This document shows, one piece after another, positions 29,375 through 38,626 of a DNA stretch of 64,000 bases; the stretch's first letter is position 1, and every line of letters begins with the position of its first letter. The notes under the pieces were generated by a model. That model was not told where the DNA came from and made no database searches. It saw only the letters and a program-made list of their open reading frames with translations. Origin of the DNA: Massilia solisilvae. Its GTDB lineage: Bacteria > Pseudomonadota > Gammaproteobacteria > Burkholderiales > Burkholderiaceae_D. The stretch lies in the NCBI RefSeq assembly GCF_024753215.1, contig NZ_JANUGV010000008.1:62001-126000 (forward strand), in the 5' to 3' direction. Position numbers and translations under genes: made by a program.

Positions 29375-29400
29375 CGTCGTCCCCGGATCCGGGGACGACG
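29375..29400. repeat. Family B perfect palindrome
   Basis: CGTCGTCCCCGGA/TCCGGGGACGACG is a 26-base perfect palindrome between ilvA and queF. On the minus strand it is followed by TTTTGG, so it can act as the end of ilvA transcription. Confidence 0.75.
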
Positions 29401-29444
29401 TATCGAGGTTACTGGTCCTTGACCGCTAAACCGCTGCCCGAACT

Positions 29445-30980
29445 CTACCCCAAAAACAGTTTGTACACCGGGTTCGCGCTCTCGTCCCAGTGGCGGTAGC
29501 CCAGGCCGTCGAGGAAGCTGCGGAACTCGTCCATTTCCTCGCGCGGCACCTGCAGGCCCACCAGGATGCGGCCCACGTCGCCGCCCTGGTTGCGGTAGTG
29601 GAACAGTGAGATATTCCAGTTTGGCGCCATGCTGTCCAAAAAGCGCATCAGCGCGCCCGGACGCTCGGGGAACTCGAAACGGTACAGCAATTCGTCGTGC
29701 GCCAGCGAGCTTTTGCCGCCGACCAGGTGGCGGATGTGCAGCTTGGCCAGCTCGTCGTGGGTCAGGTCGAGGGTGGCAAAGCCGTTCTCGGCGAACGCGC
29801 GCACCAGCCGGGCCGGCTCTTCGCGGTTGCCAACCTGTATGCCCACGAACACGTGGGCCTGCTGTTCGTCGCTGACGCGGTAGTTAAACTCGGTCACGTT
29901 GCGCGGGCCGACCAGCGCGCAGAAGCGCTTGAAGCTGCCGCGCTGCTCGGGGATCGTCACCGCGAACACGGCCTCGCGCGATTCGCCCACCTCGGCGCGC
30001 TCGGCCACGAAGCGCAGGCGGTCGAAGTTCATGTTGGCGCCGCAGGCCACCGCCACCAGCGTCTCGTCCTTGACCGGGCTGCGCGTCATCTGCGAGCGCT
30101 CGACATAGGCCTTCGCGCCCGCCACCGCCAGCGCGCCGGCCGGCTCGAGGATGCTGCGGGTATCCTGGAACACGTCCTGGATCGCGGCGCAGATCGCGTC
30201 CGTGTCCACGATCACGATTTCATCGACCACTTCCTTGGCCAGGCGGAAGGTCTCTTCGCCCACCAGCTTGACCGCGGTGCCGTCCGAGAACAGGCCCACG
30301 TCCGGCAGGGTGATGCGATGGCCCGCCTTCAGGCTCTTGGCCATCGCGTCCGAATCGACAGTCTGCACGCCGATCACCTTGATGTCCGGCCGCACCGCCT
30401 TGACGTAGGCGCCGATGCCCGCCACCAGCCCGCCGCCGCCGATCGCGACAAAAATCGCGTGGATCGGGCCGGAATGCTGGTGCAGGATCTCCATCGCGAT
30501 GGTGCCCTGGCCGGCGATCACGTCCGGGTCGTCGAACGGGTGCACGAAGGTCAGGCGCTGCTCCCTTTCGAGCGTGAGCGCGTGGTTGTAGGCGTCGGTG
30601 TACGACTCGCCATGCAGTACCACCTCCACGCTCGCGCCCCCGCGCGCCTTGACCGCATCGATCTTCACCTGCGGCGTGGTGGTCGGCATCACGATCAGCG
30701 CGCGGCAGCCCAGGCGGCTGGCCGAGAGGGCAACGCCCTGAGCGTGGTTGCCGGCCGAGGCGCAAATGACGCCGCGCTGCAGCTGTTCGGGCGTCAGGTT
30801 CGCCATCTTGTTGTAGGCGCCGCGCAGCTTGAAGCTGAAGACGCTTTGCATGTCCTCGCGCTTGAAGTAGATGCGGTTGTTCATCCGTTGGGACAGCGTG
30901 GGGGCCAGTTCGAGCGGGGTTTCCTGCGCCACGTCGTAGACGCGGGCAGTCAGGATTTTTTTGAGGTAGTCGGTAGTCAT
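29445..30980 (-). CDS. ilvA: Threonine ammonia-lyase, biosynthetic
   Basis: Converts threonine to 2-oxobutanoate with PLP, the first step toward isoleucine. The 511 residues include the PLP lysine in FSFKLRGAYNK (near residue 55), the phosphate loop GGGGLVAGI, and two C-terminal ACT-like regulatory domains (FAVTIPEQRGSFKRF; YRFEFPERPGALMRFLDS). The latter is the isoleucine-inhibited biosynthetic form. The frame reaches a TTG at 30989; ATG 30980 is preferred. Confidence 0.95.
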   Translation of the reverse strand: MTTDYLKKILTARVYDVAQETPLELAPTLSQRMNNRIYFKREDMQSVFSFKLRGAYNKMANLTPEQLQRGVICASAGNHAQGVALSASRLGCRALIVMPTTTPQVKIDAVKARGGASVEVVLHGESYTDAYNHALTLEREQRLTFVHPFDDPDVIAGQGTIAMEILHQHSGPIHAIFVAIGGGGLVAGIGAYVKAVRPDIKVIGVQTVDSDAMAKSLKAGHRITLPDVGLFSDGTAVKLVGEETFRLAKEVVDEIVIVDTDAICAAIQDVFQDTRSILEPAGALAVAGAKAYVERSQMTRSPVKDETLVAVACGANMNFDRLRFVAERAEVGESREAVFAVTIPEQRGSFKRFCALVGPRNVTEFNYRVSDEQQAHVFVGIQVGNREEPARLVRAFAENGFATLDLTHDELAKLHIRHLVGGKSSLAHDELLYRFEFPERPGALMRFLDSMAPNWNISLFHYRNQGGDVGRILVGLQVPREEMDEFRSFLDGLGYRHWDESANPVYKLFLG

Positions 30981-31131
30981 AGTCTGCAAGCAAGGTATGC
31001 TGGACAGCAGTCCAGGAGTGCGGTGACGACGGAGACTGTCCTGCTTGGCTGGTGGCCGAGTCGTGTGCAGTTCGGTACAGGGCCGGGTTGCAGCGCGGAG
31101 GTACCGTGTCGAGGCCGATGGGTTTCGTCAT

Positions 31132-31137
31132 TATAAT
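31132..31137 (+). promoter_or_regulatory. -10 element upstream of the YqaA-like gene
   Basis: A perfect TATAAT 34 bases before the ATG at 31172, with a weak TCGAGG 17 bases further upstream. Confidence 0.5.
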
Positions 31138-31171
31138 GGACGCTCGTCGTACCTGCCCGCCTCAGCTTCTC

Positions 31172-31675
31172 ATGATCGAAACTGCCATTGTCTGGCTGCT
31201 CAAAGTCCTCGCCGCGCCCGCCGTTGGCCTTACTTCCGTATTCCTCGTCAGCTTCGTTTCCGCGACCCTGCTTCCGCTGGGCTCGGAGCCGGCCGTGTTT
31301 GCGGTGGTCAAGGCCAACCCGGCCATGTTCTGGCCGGCGATTCTGGTCGGCACGCTCGGCAACACGCTCGGCGGGGCGCTCGACTACGTGCTGGGGCACC
31401 GGGCCAAGACCACCTTTGCCAAGGAGCGCAAGACGCGCTGGTTCAAGTGGCTGGAGCATTACGGTCCCAAGACCATGCTGCTGTCGTGGCTGCCGGGCAT
31501 TGGCGACCCGCTGTGCACCTTGGCGGGCTGGCTGCACCTGCCGTTCTGGCCGAGCATTATCTATATGGCAATAGGCAAGTTCGCGCGCTATGTCACGATG
31601 ACTGCGGCCCTGCTATATGTGCCGGACGGGATCTGGCACCGGTTGGGGGAGTTGCTGATCCAAATTACGGGCTAG
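31172..31675 (+). CDS. YqaA-like small integral membrane protein
   Basis: A 167-residue inner-membrane protein with about four to five hydrophobic helices and the VTT/SNARE-associated (DedA-like) pattern. It shows VSATLLPLGSEPAVFAVV, then GNTLGGALDYVLG and GPKTMLLSWLPGIGDPLCTLAGWL. The proline-glycine PGIGDP segment resembles the re-entrant loop of DedA/YqaA proteins, which are linked to lipid-carrier flipping and proton-motive force. The start at 31172 follows a TATAAT promoter; the longer open frame upstream has no family match. Function unproved. Confidence 0.82.
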   Translation: MIETAIVWLLKVLAAPAVGLTSVFLVSFVSATLLPLGSEPAVFAVVKANPAMFWPAILVGTLGNTLGGALDYVLGHRAKTTFAKERKTRWFKWLEHYGPKTMLLSWLPGIGDPLCTLAGWLHLPFWPSIIYMAIGKFARYVTMTAALLYVPDGIWHRLGELLIQITG

Positions 31676-31687
31676 ACCGCCCAGCCA

Positions 31688-31796
31688 GCACGTCGTCCCC
31701 GCGGAGGCGGGGACCCATGCTGAGCTTGCGGTCACGCGGCTGGCACGACAATGGAAACGTTCTATGGGTCCCCGCCTTCGCCTGGACGACGTTGAT
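31688..31796. repeat. Family B paired repeat
   Basis: ACGTCGTCCCCGCGGAGGCGGGGACCCATGCTGAGC (here given as a description of 31690-31724: hairpin plus CCCATGCTGAGC arm) faces a second copy ending GGGTCCCCGCCTTCGCCTGG and ACGACGT (about 31767-31793). The two form a long imperfect inverted repeat after the YqaA-like gene. Confidence 0.75.
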
Positions 31797-32024
31797 CGTA
31801 GCGGCGGAAATGCTTGCCTTACGGTGTTTGCCTGCCCACGTTTTGTGCAATATAAAAAATGCAACTCGCCTTCGTGGGGCGAATACCGTTTGCACAAAGC
31901 CCTGATTTTTGCAATTTTGTTGCGGAAAGGCCCTCGGCAGATCAGGGCTGCTCCAGCGTGGTGCAGCGCAATAAGCTAGAATGGCTGGTCTGAAAACGGG
32001 CCAGTCCGAAAGTCGATTCCATTC
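31797..32024. promoter_or_regulatory. Regulatory gap upstream of the fused dehydrogenase
   Basis: AT-rich for this genome. It holds an inverted pair TTTGTGCAA (31842-31850) and TTGCACAAA (31890-31898), which could bind a dimeric regulator. A -10-like TAGAAT is at 31977-31982, 43 bases before the ATG. No -35 stands out. Confidence 0.4.
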
Positions 32025-35000
32025 ATGAACGCCCCAGCAAACATCCAAGCCCTGCTCGAAGACACCGCCAACCCGGCGCGCCTGCGTGAGATTCCCTACA
32101 ACTACACCTCGTTCTCCGACCGCGAGATCGTGATCCGCCTGCTCGGCGAACCGGCCTGGCGCCTGCTGGACGAGCTGCGCGGCGCGCGCCAGACCGGCCG
32201 CTCCGCCCGCATGCTGTACGAGGTGCTCGGCGACATCTGGGTGGTGCGGCGCAATCCGTACCTGCAGGACGACATGCTGGACAACCCCAAGCGCCGCCAG
32301 GGCCTGATCGATGCGCTGCATCACCGCCTGGCCGAAGTGGACAAGCGCCGCGTGATGGTCGATGCCGGCGAGGCCGACGTGGAAGCGGCGAGTGCGCGCA
32401 GCACCGCGGTCGCGCAGCTGCTGGCCGCCGCCCGCAAGGCGGTCGACGACTTCGCGCGCGAGTTCCAGCAGATGTACGACCTGCGTAAGCGCGCCGTGAA
32501 GGTGCTGGGCCGTTACACCGACAAGCGCAACATCCACTTCGACGGCATGCACCGCGTCTCGCACGTGACCGACGCCACCGACTGGCGCGTCGAGTACCCG
32601 TTCCTGGTCCTGCTGCCGGACACCGAGGAAGAGATGGCGGGCCTGGTCAAGGGCTGCATCGAGCTGGGACTGACCATCATCCCGCGCGGCGGCGGCACCG
32701 GCTACACCGGCGGCGCGATCCCGCTCACGCCGATGTCGGCCGTGATCAACACCGAAAAGCTGATCGACCTGGGCGACGTGGAGATGTCGCGCCTGCCGGG
32801 CGTGGACCGCGATTACGCGACCATCTACACCGGCGCCGGCGTGGTAACGCAGCGCGTGTCGCAGGCCGCGGAAAAAGCCGGCTTCGTGTTCGCGGTGGAC
32901 CCGACCTCGGCCCACGCGTCCTGCATCGGCGGGAATATCGCCATGAACGCCGGCGGCAAGAAGGCCGTGTTGTGGGGCACCGCGCTCGACAACCTGGCCT
33001 CGTGGCGCATGGTGGATCCGAACGGCGACTGGCTCGAAGTGACCCGCGTCGGCCACAACCTGTCCAAGATCCACGACGCGCCAACCGCCGTCTTCAAGCT
33101 CGAATGGACCCACCCGAGCGCGAAGGGCGAAGCGAAGGACGCACCGTTCCGCACCGAGACCTTGACCATCGAAGGCCGGCGCTTCCGCAAGGAGGGCCTG
33201 GGCAAGGACGTGACCGACAAGTTCCTGGCCGGCCTGCCGGGCATCCAGAAAGAGGGCACGGACGGCCTGATCACGTCCGCGCGCTGGATCCTGCACAAGA
33301 TGCCCAAGCACACCCGCACCGTGGCGCTGGAGTTCTTTGGCCAGGCGCGCGACGCGATCCCTTCGATCGTCGAGATCAAGGACTACCTCGACAACCTGCC
33401 CAGGACCGGCAAACCCGAGTTCGCGAGCGTGCGCCTGGCGGGCCTGGAGCACCTGGACGAGCGCTACCTGCGTGCGGTCGGCTACGCCACCAAGTCCAAG
33501 CGCGGCACGCTGCCCAAGATGGCGCTGTTCGGCGACATCGTGGGCGACGACGAGAACGCCGTGGCGCAGGCCGCGTCCGAAGTGGTGCGCCTTGCGAACA
33601 CGCGCGTGGGCGAGGGCTTCATCGCCGTCTCGGCCGAGGCGCGCAAGAAGTTCTGGCTCGACCGCGCCCGTACCGCCGCCATCGCCAAGCATACCAACGC
33701 CTTCAAGATCAACGAGGACGTGGTCATTCCTTTGACCCGCATGGGCGAGTACACCGACGGCATCGAGCGCATCAACATCGAGCTGTCGATCAAGAACAAG
33801 CTGGCGCTGGTCGAAGAGCTGCACGCCTACTTCACCGCCGGCGGCCTGCCGATCGAGAAGAGCGACGACGCCACCGGCGAGGGCGTGGACGCGAACGAGA
33901 TCCTGGGCGACCGCCCGCAGCAGGCCGACGACCTGCTGGCGCGCGTGGCGGCGCGCTGGCGCTGGATCCGCGACAGCCTGGACCTGCCGCTCACCGAGGC
34001 CCGCGCACGGCTGGCCGAATTCGGCCTGGAGCAGCTGGACCCGGTGTTTGCGGCGCGCCTGGCGCAGCAGCCGCATGCCCGCTTGTTCGACGTGGTGCAG
34101 GACCACACGGTGCGCGTGTCGTGGAAGCAGGAGCTGCGCGCACCGCTGCGCCAGCTGTTCTACGGCGCGGCCTTCAAGCCGATCCTGGACGACTGCACCG
34201 AAATCCACAAGACGGTGCTGCGCTCGCGCGTGTTCGTCGCGCTGCACATGCACGCGGGCGACGGCAACGTGCACACCAACATCCCGGTGAACTCGGACGA
34301 CTACGAGATGCTGCAGGACGCGCACCGCGCGGTCGAGCGCATCATGAAGCTGGCGCGTTCGCTCGACGGCGTGATCTCGGGCGAGCACGGCATCGGCATC
34401 ACCAAGCTCGAATTCCTGACGGACGACGAGATCCGCGACTTCCGCGACTACAAACGCCGCATCGACCCGGAAGGGCGCTTCAACAAGGGCAAGCTGCTCA
34501 ACTCCGAAACCGCCTACGCCGACCTGCGCAACGCCTACACGCCGTCGTTCGGGCTGATGGGGCACGAATCGCTCATCATGCAGCAGAGCGACATCGGCGC
34601 CATCGCCAACAGCGTCAAGGACTGCCTGCGCTGCGGCAAGTGCAAGCCGGTGTGCACCACGCACGTGCCGCGCGCGAACCTGCTGTACTCGCCGCGCGAC
34701 AAGATCCTGGCCACCTCGGCACTGATCGAAGCCTTCCTGTACGAAGAGCAGACCCGCCGCGGCGTGTCGATCCGCCACTGGGAAGAGTTCGAAGACGTCT
34801 CGGACCACTGCACCGTGTGCCACAAGTGCGTCACGCCGTGCCCGGTCAACATCGACTTCGGCGACGTGTCGATGAACATGCGTAACCTGCTGCGCAAGAT
34901 GGACAAGCGCAGCTTCAAGCCGATGAACCGGGCCTCGATGTTCTTCCTGAACGCGACCGACCCGACCACCATCAACGCCACCCGCAAGGCGATGATCGAC

Positions 35001-36035
35001 TGGGGCTTCAAGGCCCAGCGCCTGGGCGCGAGCGTGCTCAAGAAGCTGGCCGCGCCGAGCAAGAAGGCGCCGCCGCCGACCACCGGCAAGGCGCCCGTGC
35101 GCGAGCAGGTGATCCACTTCGTCAACCGCAAGATGCCGGGCAACCTGCCCAAGAAGACGGCGCGCGCGCTGCTGGACATCGAGGACGACAAGATCATCCC
35201 GATCATCCGCAACCCCAAGACCACGACCGCCGACACCGAGGCCGTGTTCTACTTCCCGGGCTGCGGCTCGGAGCGCCTGTTCTCGCAAGTGGGACTGGCC
35301 ACGCAGGCGATGCTGTGGGAAGTGGGCGTGCAGACCGTGCTGCCGCCGGGCTACCTGTGCTGCGGCTATCCGCAGCGCGGCGCCGGCCAGTACGACAAGG
35401 CCGACAAGATGATGACGGATAACCGCGTGCTGTTCCACCGCATGGCCAACACGCTGAACTACCTCGACATCAAGACCGTGCTGGTCTCGTGCGGCACTTG
35501 CTACGATCAGCTGGCCACCTACGAGTTCGAGAAGATCTTCCCGGGCTGCCGCATCATGGACATCCACGAGTACCTGCTGGAGAAGGGCGTGAAGCTCGAA
35601 GGCGTGACCGGCACCCGCTACATGTACCACGAGCCGTGCCACAACCCGATGAAGCTGCAGGATTCGGTCAAGACCGTCAACGCGCTGGTGTCCACCGTGG
35701 ACAACGTGAAGATCGAGAAGAACGACCGCTGCTGCGGCGAGTCGGGCACCTTCGCCGTGTCGCGCCCGGATATCGCCACCCAGGTCAAGTTCCGCAAGGC
35801 CGACGAGATGGTCAAGGGCGCGGACAAGCTGCGCGCCGACGGCTTCAAGGGCGACGTCAAGATCCTGACCAGCTGCCCGTCCTGCCTGCAGGGCCTGCAC
35901 CGCTATAATGACGACGCGGGCACCGACGCCGACTACATCGTGGTGGAGATCGCGCGGCATTTGCTGGGCGAGGACTGGATGCCCGACTACGTTGCGCGCG
36001 CCAACAATGGCGGTATCGAGAGGGTTCTTGTATGA
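32025..36035 (+). CDS. Giant fused FAD-linked/Fe-S dehydrogenase (DUF3683; D-2-hydroxyacid dehydrogenase-like)
   Basis: A 1336-residue protein that joins what are separate GlcD- and GlcF-like subunits elsewhere. The order is an N-terminal DUF3683 region (about 1-115), FAD-binding PCMH domain with IIPRGGGTGYTGGAIPLTP, and FAD-oxidase C-terminal domain (MHAGDGNVHTNIPVN; SGEHGIGITK). Next come two 4Fe-4S clusters (CLRCGKCKPVC about 867-877; CTVCHKCVTPCP about 928-939) and two CCG cysteine-rich domains (CCGYPQRGAG near 1112; CCGESGTF near 1237). It likely oxidises a D-2-hydroxyacid such as D-lactate or glycolate and passes electrons to quinone from the cytoplasmic side. Substrate is inference. 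The following HIT gene overlaps its stop. Confidence 0.88.
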   Translation: MNAPANIQALLEDTANPARLREIPYNYTSFSDREIVIRLLGEPAWRLLDELRGARQTGRSARMLYEVLGDIWVVRRNPYLQDDMLDNPKRRQGLIDALHHRLAEVDKRRVMVDAGEADVEAASARSTAVAQLLAAARKAVDDFAREFQQMYDLRKRAVKVLGRYTDKRNIHFDGMHRVSHVTDATDWRVEYPFLVLLPDTEEEMAGLVKGCIELGLTIIPRGGGTGYTGGAIPLTPMSAVINTEKLIDLGDVEMSRLPGVDRDYATIYTGAGVVTQRVSQAAEKAGFVFAVDPTSAHASCIGGNIAMNAGGKKAVLWGTALDNLASWRMVDPNGDWLEVTRVGHNLSKIHDAPTAVFKLEWTHPSAKGEAKDAPFRTETLTIEGRRFRKEGLGKDVTDKFLAGLPGIQKEGTDGLITSARWILHKMPKHTRTVALEFFGQARDAIPSIVEIKDYLDNLPRTGKPEFASVRLAGLEHLDERYLRAVGYATKSKRGTLPKMALFGDIVGDDENAVAQAASEVVRLANTRVGEGFIAVSAEARKKFWLDRARTAAIAKHTNAFKINEDVVIPLTRMGEYTDGIERINIELSIKNKLALVEELHAYFTAGGLPIEKSDDATGEGVDANEILGDRPQQADDLLARVAARWRWIRDSLDLPLTEARARLAEFGLEQLDPVFAARLAQQPHARLFDVVQDHTVRVSWKQELRAPLRQLFYGAAFKPILDDCTEIHKTVLRSRVFVALHMHAGDGNVHTNIPVNSDDYEMLQDAHRAVERIMKLARSLDGVISGEHGIGITKLEFLTDDEIRDFRDYKRRIDPEGRFNKGKLLNSETAYADLRNAYTPSFGLMGHESLIMQQSDIGAIANSVKDCLRCGKCKPVCTTHVPRANLLYSPRDKILATSALIEAFLYEEQTRRGVSIRHWEEFEDVSDHCTVCHKCVTPCPVNIDFGDVSMNMRNLLRKMDKRSFKPMNRASMFFLNATDPTTINATRKAMIDWGFKAQRLGASVLKKLAAPSKKAPPPTTGKAPVREQVIHFVNRKMPGNLPKKTARALLDIEDDKIIPIIRNPKTTTADTEAVFYFPGCGSERLFSQVGLATQAMLWEVGVQTVLPPGYLCCGYPQRGAGQYDKADKMMTDNRVLFHRMANTLNYLDIKTVLVSCGTCYDQLATYEFEKIFPGCRIMDIHEYLLEKGVKLEGVTGTRYMYHEPCHNPMKLQDSVKTVNALVSTVDNVKIEKNDRCCGESGTFAVSRPDIATQVKFRKADEMVKGADKLRADGFKGDVKILTSCPSCLQGLHRYNDDAGTDADYIVVEIARHLLGEDWMPDYVARANNGGIERVLV

Positions 36036-36463
36036 CGAAAGTAGCAGGTTGCGAGTTGTGCCAGCTGGTGGTGCCTCCGCTGTACCGGGATGAAAAGCTG
36101 TCGGTGATCCCGGTGGACGATCCGAACTACCCGGGCTTTTGCCGGGTCATCTGGAACGAGCACGTGAAGGAAATGAGCGACCTGCCGCCCGCCGACCGCA
36201 TCCTGATCAACGACGTCGTCTGGCACGTCGAGACCGCGGTGCGCGAGGTGATGGACCCGGACAAGATCAACGTGGCCAGCCTGGGCAACGTGGTGCCGCA
36301 CCTGCACTGGCACGTGATCCCGCGCTACGTGGACGACGCGCACTTCCCGAACCCGGTGTGGGCGAATGCAGTGCGCAAGCCGGACGAAAAGCTGCTCGCC
36401 GCGCGCCGCGCGCTGCTGCCCCGGCTGGCCGCCGCGATCAAGGACCGCCTGAACAAACGCTAA
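36032..36463 (+). CDS. HIT-family protein
   Basis: A 143-residue histidine-triad hydrolase with the motif HLHWHVIPRY (near residues 90-99), which cleaves nucleotide phosphoramidates or dinucleotides. It begins CELCQLVVPPLYRDEKLSVI as in the betaproteobacterial subgroup. The ATG overlaps the dehydrogenase stop (ATGA), so the two are translationally coupled. The biological substrate is unknown. Confidence 0.9.
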   Translation: MTKVAGCELCQLVVPPLYRDEKLSVIPVDDPNYPGFCRVIWNEHVKEMSDLPPADRILINDVVWHVETAVREVMDPDKINVASLGNVVPHLHWHVIPRYVDDAHFPNPVWANAVRKPDEKLLAARRALLPRLAAAIKDRLNKR

Positions 36464-36489
36464 ACCCGCTCGCACCGCCACCGTTTGAA

Positions 36490-36526
36490 CCGACGTCCCG
36501 GCGCAGGCCGGGACCCATGCTGAGCC
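36490..36526. repeat. Family B repeat (single copy)
   Basis: ACGTCCCGG and CCGGGACC flank CGCAGG, followed by CATGCTGAGCC. It lies in the gap between the HIT and DUF971 genes. Confidence 0.65.
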
Positions 36527-36563
36527 AACCGGCCACGCGGCCCTGGCAGAAGGGTAGAACAAG

Positions 36564-36980
36564 ATGCCTAACCCCACCTCCCTCACCGTCCACCAGAAAT
36601 CGGGCCTGCTCGACATTGCCTTCGACGACGGCGCCGCTTTTTCGATCCCGTTCGAGCTGATGCGCGTGTACTCGCCGTCGGCGGAAGTGAAGGGTCACGG
36701 CCCGGGCCAGGAAGTGCTGCAGGTCGGCAAGCGCGACGTGCGCATCGACGGCATCGAGCCGGTCGGCAACTACGCGGTGCGCCCGCTGTTCACCGACGGC
36801 CACAACACTGGCATCTACACCTGGGACTACCTGTACAAGCTGGGCAGCGAACAGCAGCAGCTGTGGCAGGCCTACCTGGGTCGCCTGCACGACGCCGGCT
36901 TTGCGGGCGACAGCGGCCGCGAACCGGGAACGGTGGTGCCGGGCGCACCGGTGCAGCACGGCTGCGGCCACCACCACTGA
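36564..36980 (+). CDS. DUF971 (gamma-butyrobetaine hydroxylase N-terminal-like) protein
   Basis: A 138-residue protein with the DUF971 fold (FDDGAAFSIPFELMRVYSPSAEVKG, here quoted in part: IPFELMRVYSPSAEV; VRPLFTDGHNTGIYTWDYLY) and a histidine-rich C-terminus ending HGCGHHH. In many proteobacteria it stands just upstream of ubiE. Here ubiE comes 1.8 kb later, after a small gene and an inserted opposite-strand gene. Function of the family is not settled; Fe-S handling has been suggested. Confidence 0.85.
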   Translation: MPNPTSLTVHQKSGLLDIAFDDGAAFSIPFELMRVYSPSAEVKGHGPGQEVLQVGKRDVRIDGIEPVGNYAVRPLFTDGHNTGIYTWDYLYKLGSEQQQLWQAYLGRLHDAGFAGDSGREPGTVVPGAPVQHGCGHHH

Positions 36981-36985
36981 ATCCC

Positions 36986-37117
36986 ATGGATACGACCGCC
37001 ATCGTCATCGTGGTCGTCACCGCCGTGGTGCCGGTCATCGCCATGGCCTGGGTGCGCCGCTGGATGCGCTCGCAGCAGCCGCCCGATGGCGCGCGCAAGG
37101 ACGCCGACGAAACGTAG
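36986..37117 (+). CDS. Small single-pass membrane protein (hypothetical)
   Basis: A 43-residue frame starting 5 bases after the DUF971 stop. One hydrophobic helix (TTAIVIVVVTAVVPVIAMAW) is followed by a basic RRWMR and a polar tail, which is a normal inside-positive topology. There is no strong ribosome site, so it may rely on coupling to DUF971. Its TAG stop is the TAG of a family A repeat. I do not recognise it. Confidence 0.45.
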   Translation: MDTTAIVIVVVTAVVPVIAMAWVRRWMRSQQPPDGARKDADET

Positions 37118-37143
37118 AGTGGGCGGTTTTCCGCCCACGCGTC
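37114..37143. repeat. Family A repeat (single hairpin)
   Basis: GTAGAGTGGGCGG with CCGCCCACGCGTCC between the small membrane-protein gene and the convergent beta-helix gene. The TAG in its first bases serves as the stop codon of the upstream frame. The core has A for G at one position compared with other copies. Confidence 0.75.
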
Positions 37144-37147
37144 CAAC

Positions 37148-38626
37148 TCACGCCTGTTCCGCAGGCGGGCTGGCCTTGGCCGGGTAGGGCACGCCAATGT
37201 AGATGTTGTTCACTGCAAGGATGTTCGAGCAGTGGACTTCCTCGGAAATCCCGCCGCGCGTCGTGCCGCTGAACACATTGTTTGTGATGGTCGTCCGGCT
37301 GCCATAGATCCACGCCAGCGCAATGTGCGCATAGAACGGGCTGGGCGTGGTCCCGCCGCTGCGCCGGCCCAGCACGGAATAGGTGCAGTTCGAATCCATC
37401 CGGTTGGCCATGATCATGTTGCCGCCAGTATCCGGATACTTCACGAGGTCGCCACCGCCGTAGAGCTGGATCCCGTTCCCCTCGTTGTTCGAAATATTGT
37501 TGCCATAGACCGAGCACCGGGTCGTCCCGTCGTCCAGGCCGATGCCCACGCCTTCCGACCCGTTATCCAGCGGCCCGCCGAAGTTGAAATTGAACCTGCA
37601 GGTGTTGCGCCGGATGGTGTGCCCCGAAACGGCGCCGGCGCCGGCCTTGGACGACAGCTCGATGCCGCGCCCATAGTACGTGGCGGTCAAGGGGCCGCCA
37701 TTGGCGTTGCAGGTGTTCGATTCGATGAGGAAGGAGGTGGCGAGCCCGGTGATGTGGATGCCAAAGTTCATGTTGTTGCTGCAGTTGTTGCTGCCCAGAT
37801 AATCGCGGCTGCCGCCGTTGATGAAGATCCCGGTCAGCATGCCGTTCACCGTGTTGCGCTCCAGTTGGGCCGCATTGCCGTTGACCAGGTAGATGCCGAT
37901 CGCGCCGCGGTTGCGGCTGTACGGCACGCCCGGCGGGGGCGAGATCCGGTTCCCGCGAATGGCCAGGTTGGTGAAGAAGGCCGTGCTCGTGTAGGTCTCG
38001 CAGCGAATGCCGTGCGACGACGGCGTGCCGCCGCCGTGGTGGCGGATCGTATTGTTGAGGATGCGGATGTCGTCGATGGAAGCGGCGCCGGCCACCAGGA
38101 TGCCGTGGTTGGCAAAGGCCGCGGCGTTGCTGACCACGTCCAGCACGCAGGCCGAGACCGTCACGTGATTCTTGCCGAACGCATAGACGCCGGCGCAATT
38201 CGACGCCAGGTTGATGTTTTCGAACACGCAGTTGTTGCCCAGCCAGATGATCGCGACATCGCTGCCTTCGGGCAGGGCGGTGTTGCGGATGTCCAGGTTG
38301 CGGTAGGTGACGAAGTCGCGCTCCTGGTTGTGCACGGCAATCGAGGCGCCGTTGGCGGGCGTGGTGGGCGCGCCCGGGAGGATGATGACCGGCTTTGGCC
38401 GGGTCGGGTCATCGGTGCCATCGGCACGCGCGTAGGCGGCGACCGTGATGCGCTGCAGGCTGGTGCCGCTGGCCGACAACCTGAAGACGCCGGTGTAGGT
38501 GGTGCCGCGTTTTTGCAGGTATGTGTTGCCGGGCGCCCAGGTGACGCTGGTCCAGGAGCGAAACGGGCTGGACAGCGTGCCGTTGCCCGGAGCGGCGGCG
38601 CTGGGATCGACGTAAATGGTTGCCAT
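37148..38626 (-). CDS. Right-handed parallel beta-helix repeat protein
   Basis: A 492-residue protein built of repeating short beta-strands with Asn ladders (for example ILNNTIRHHGGG, GNRISPPPG, ESNTCNANGG, NNISNNEGNGIQLYGGG). This is the pattern of pectate-lyase/tailspike-type beta-helices. It begins MATIYVDPSAAAPGNGT, common in DUF1565-like or polysaccharide-acting proteins, has about 10 cysteines, and shows no signal peptide. A role on polysaccharide is likely by fold, but enzyme type and export are not visible. It lies on the opposite strand between DUF971 and ubiE, a pair that is often adjacent, so it looks like an insertion. Confidence 0.8.
   Translation of the reverse strand: MATIYVDPSAAAPGNGTLSSPFRSWTSVTWAPGNTYLQKRGTTYTGVFRLSASGTSLQRITVAAYARADGTDDPTRPKPVIILPGAPTTPANGASIAVHNQERDFVTYRNLDIRNTALPEGSDVAIIWLGNNCVFENINLASNCAGVYAFGKNHVTVSACVLDVVSNAAAFANHGILVAGAASIDDIRILNNTIRHHGGGTPSSHGIRCETYTSTAFFTNLAIRGNRISPPPGVPYSRNRGAIGIYLVNGNAAQLERNTVNGMLTGIFINGGSRDYLGSNNCSNNMNFGIHITGLATSFLIESNTCNANGGPLTATYYGRGIELSSKAGAGAVSGHTIRRNTCRFNFNFGGPLDNGSEGVGIGLDDGTTRCSVYGNNISNNEGNGIQLYGGGDLVKYPDTGGNMIMANRMDSNCTYSVLGRRSGGTTPSPFYAHIALAWIYGSRTTITNNVFSGTTRGGISEEVHCSNILAVNNIYIGVPYPAKASPPAEQA

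Noticed and set aside
31665..35960. Minus-strand open frame of 1431 codons
   Set aside because: It is the antisense shadow of the fused dehydrogenase gene. In high-GC DNA the frame opposite a real gene is often open; its product is His/Arg/Val-rich with no domain.
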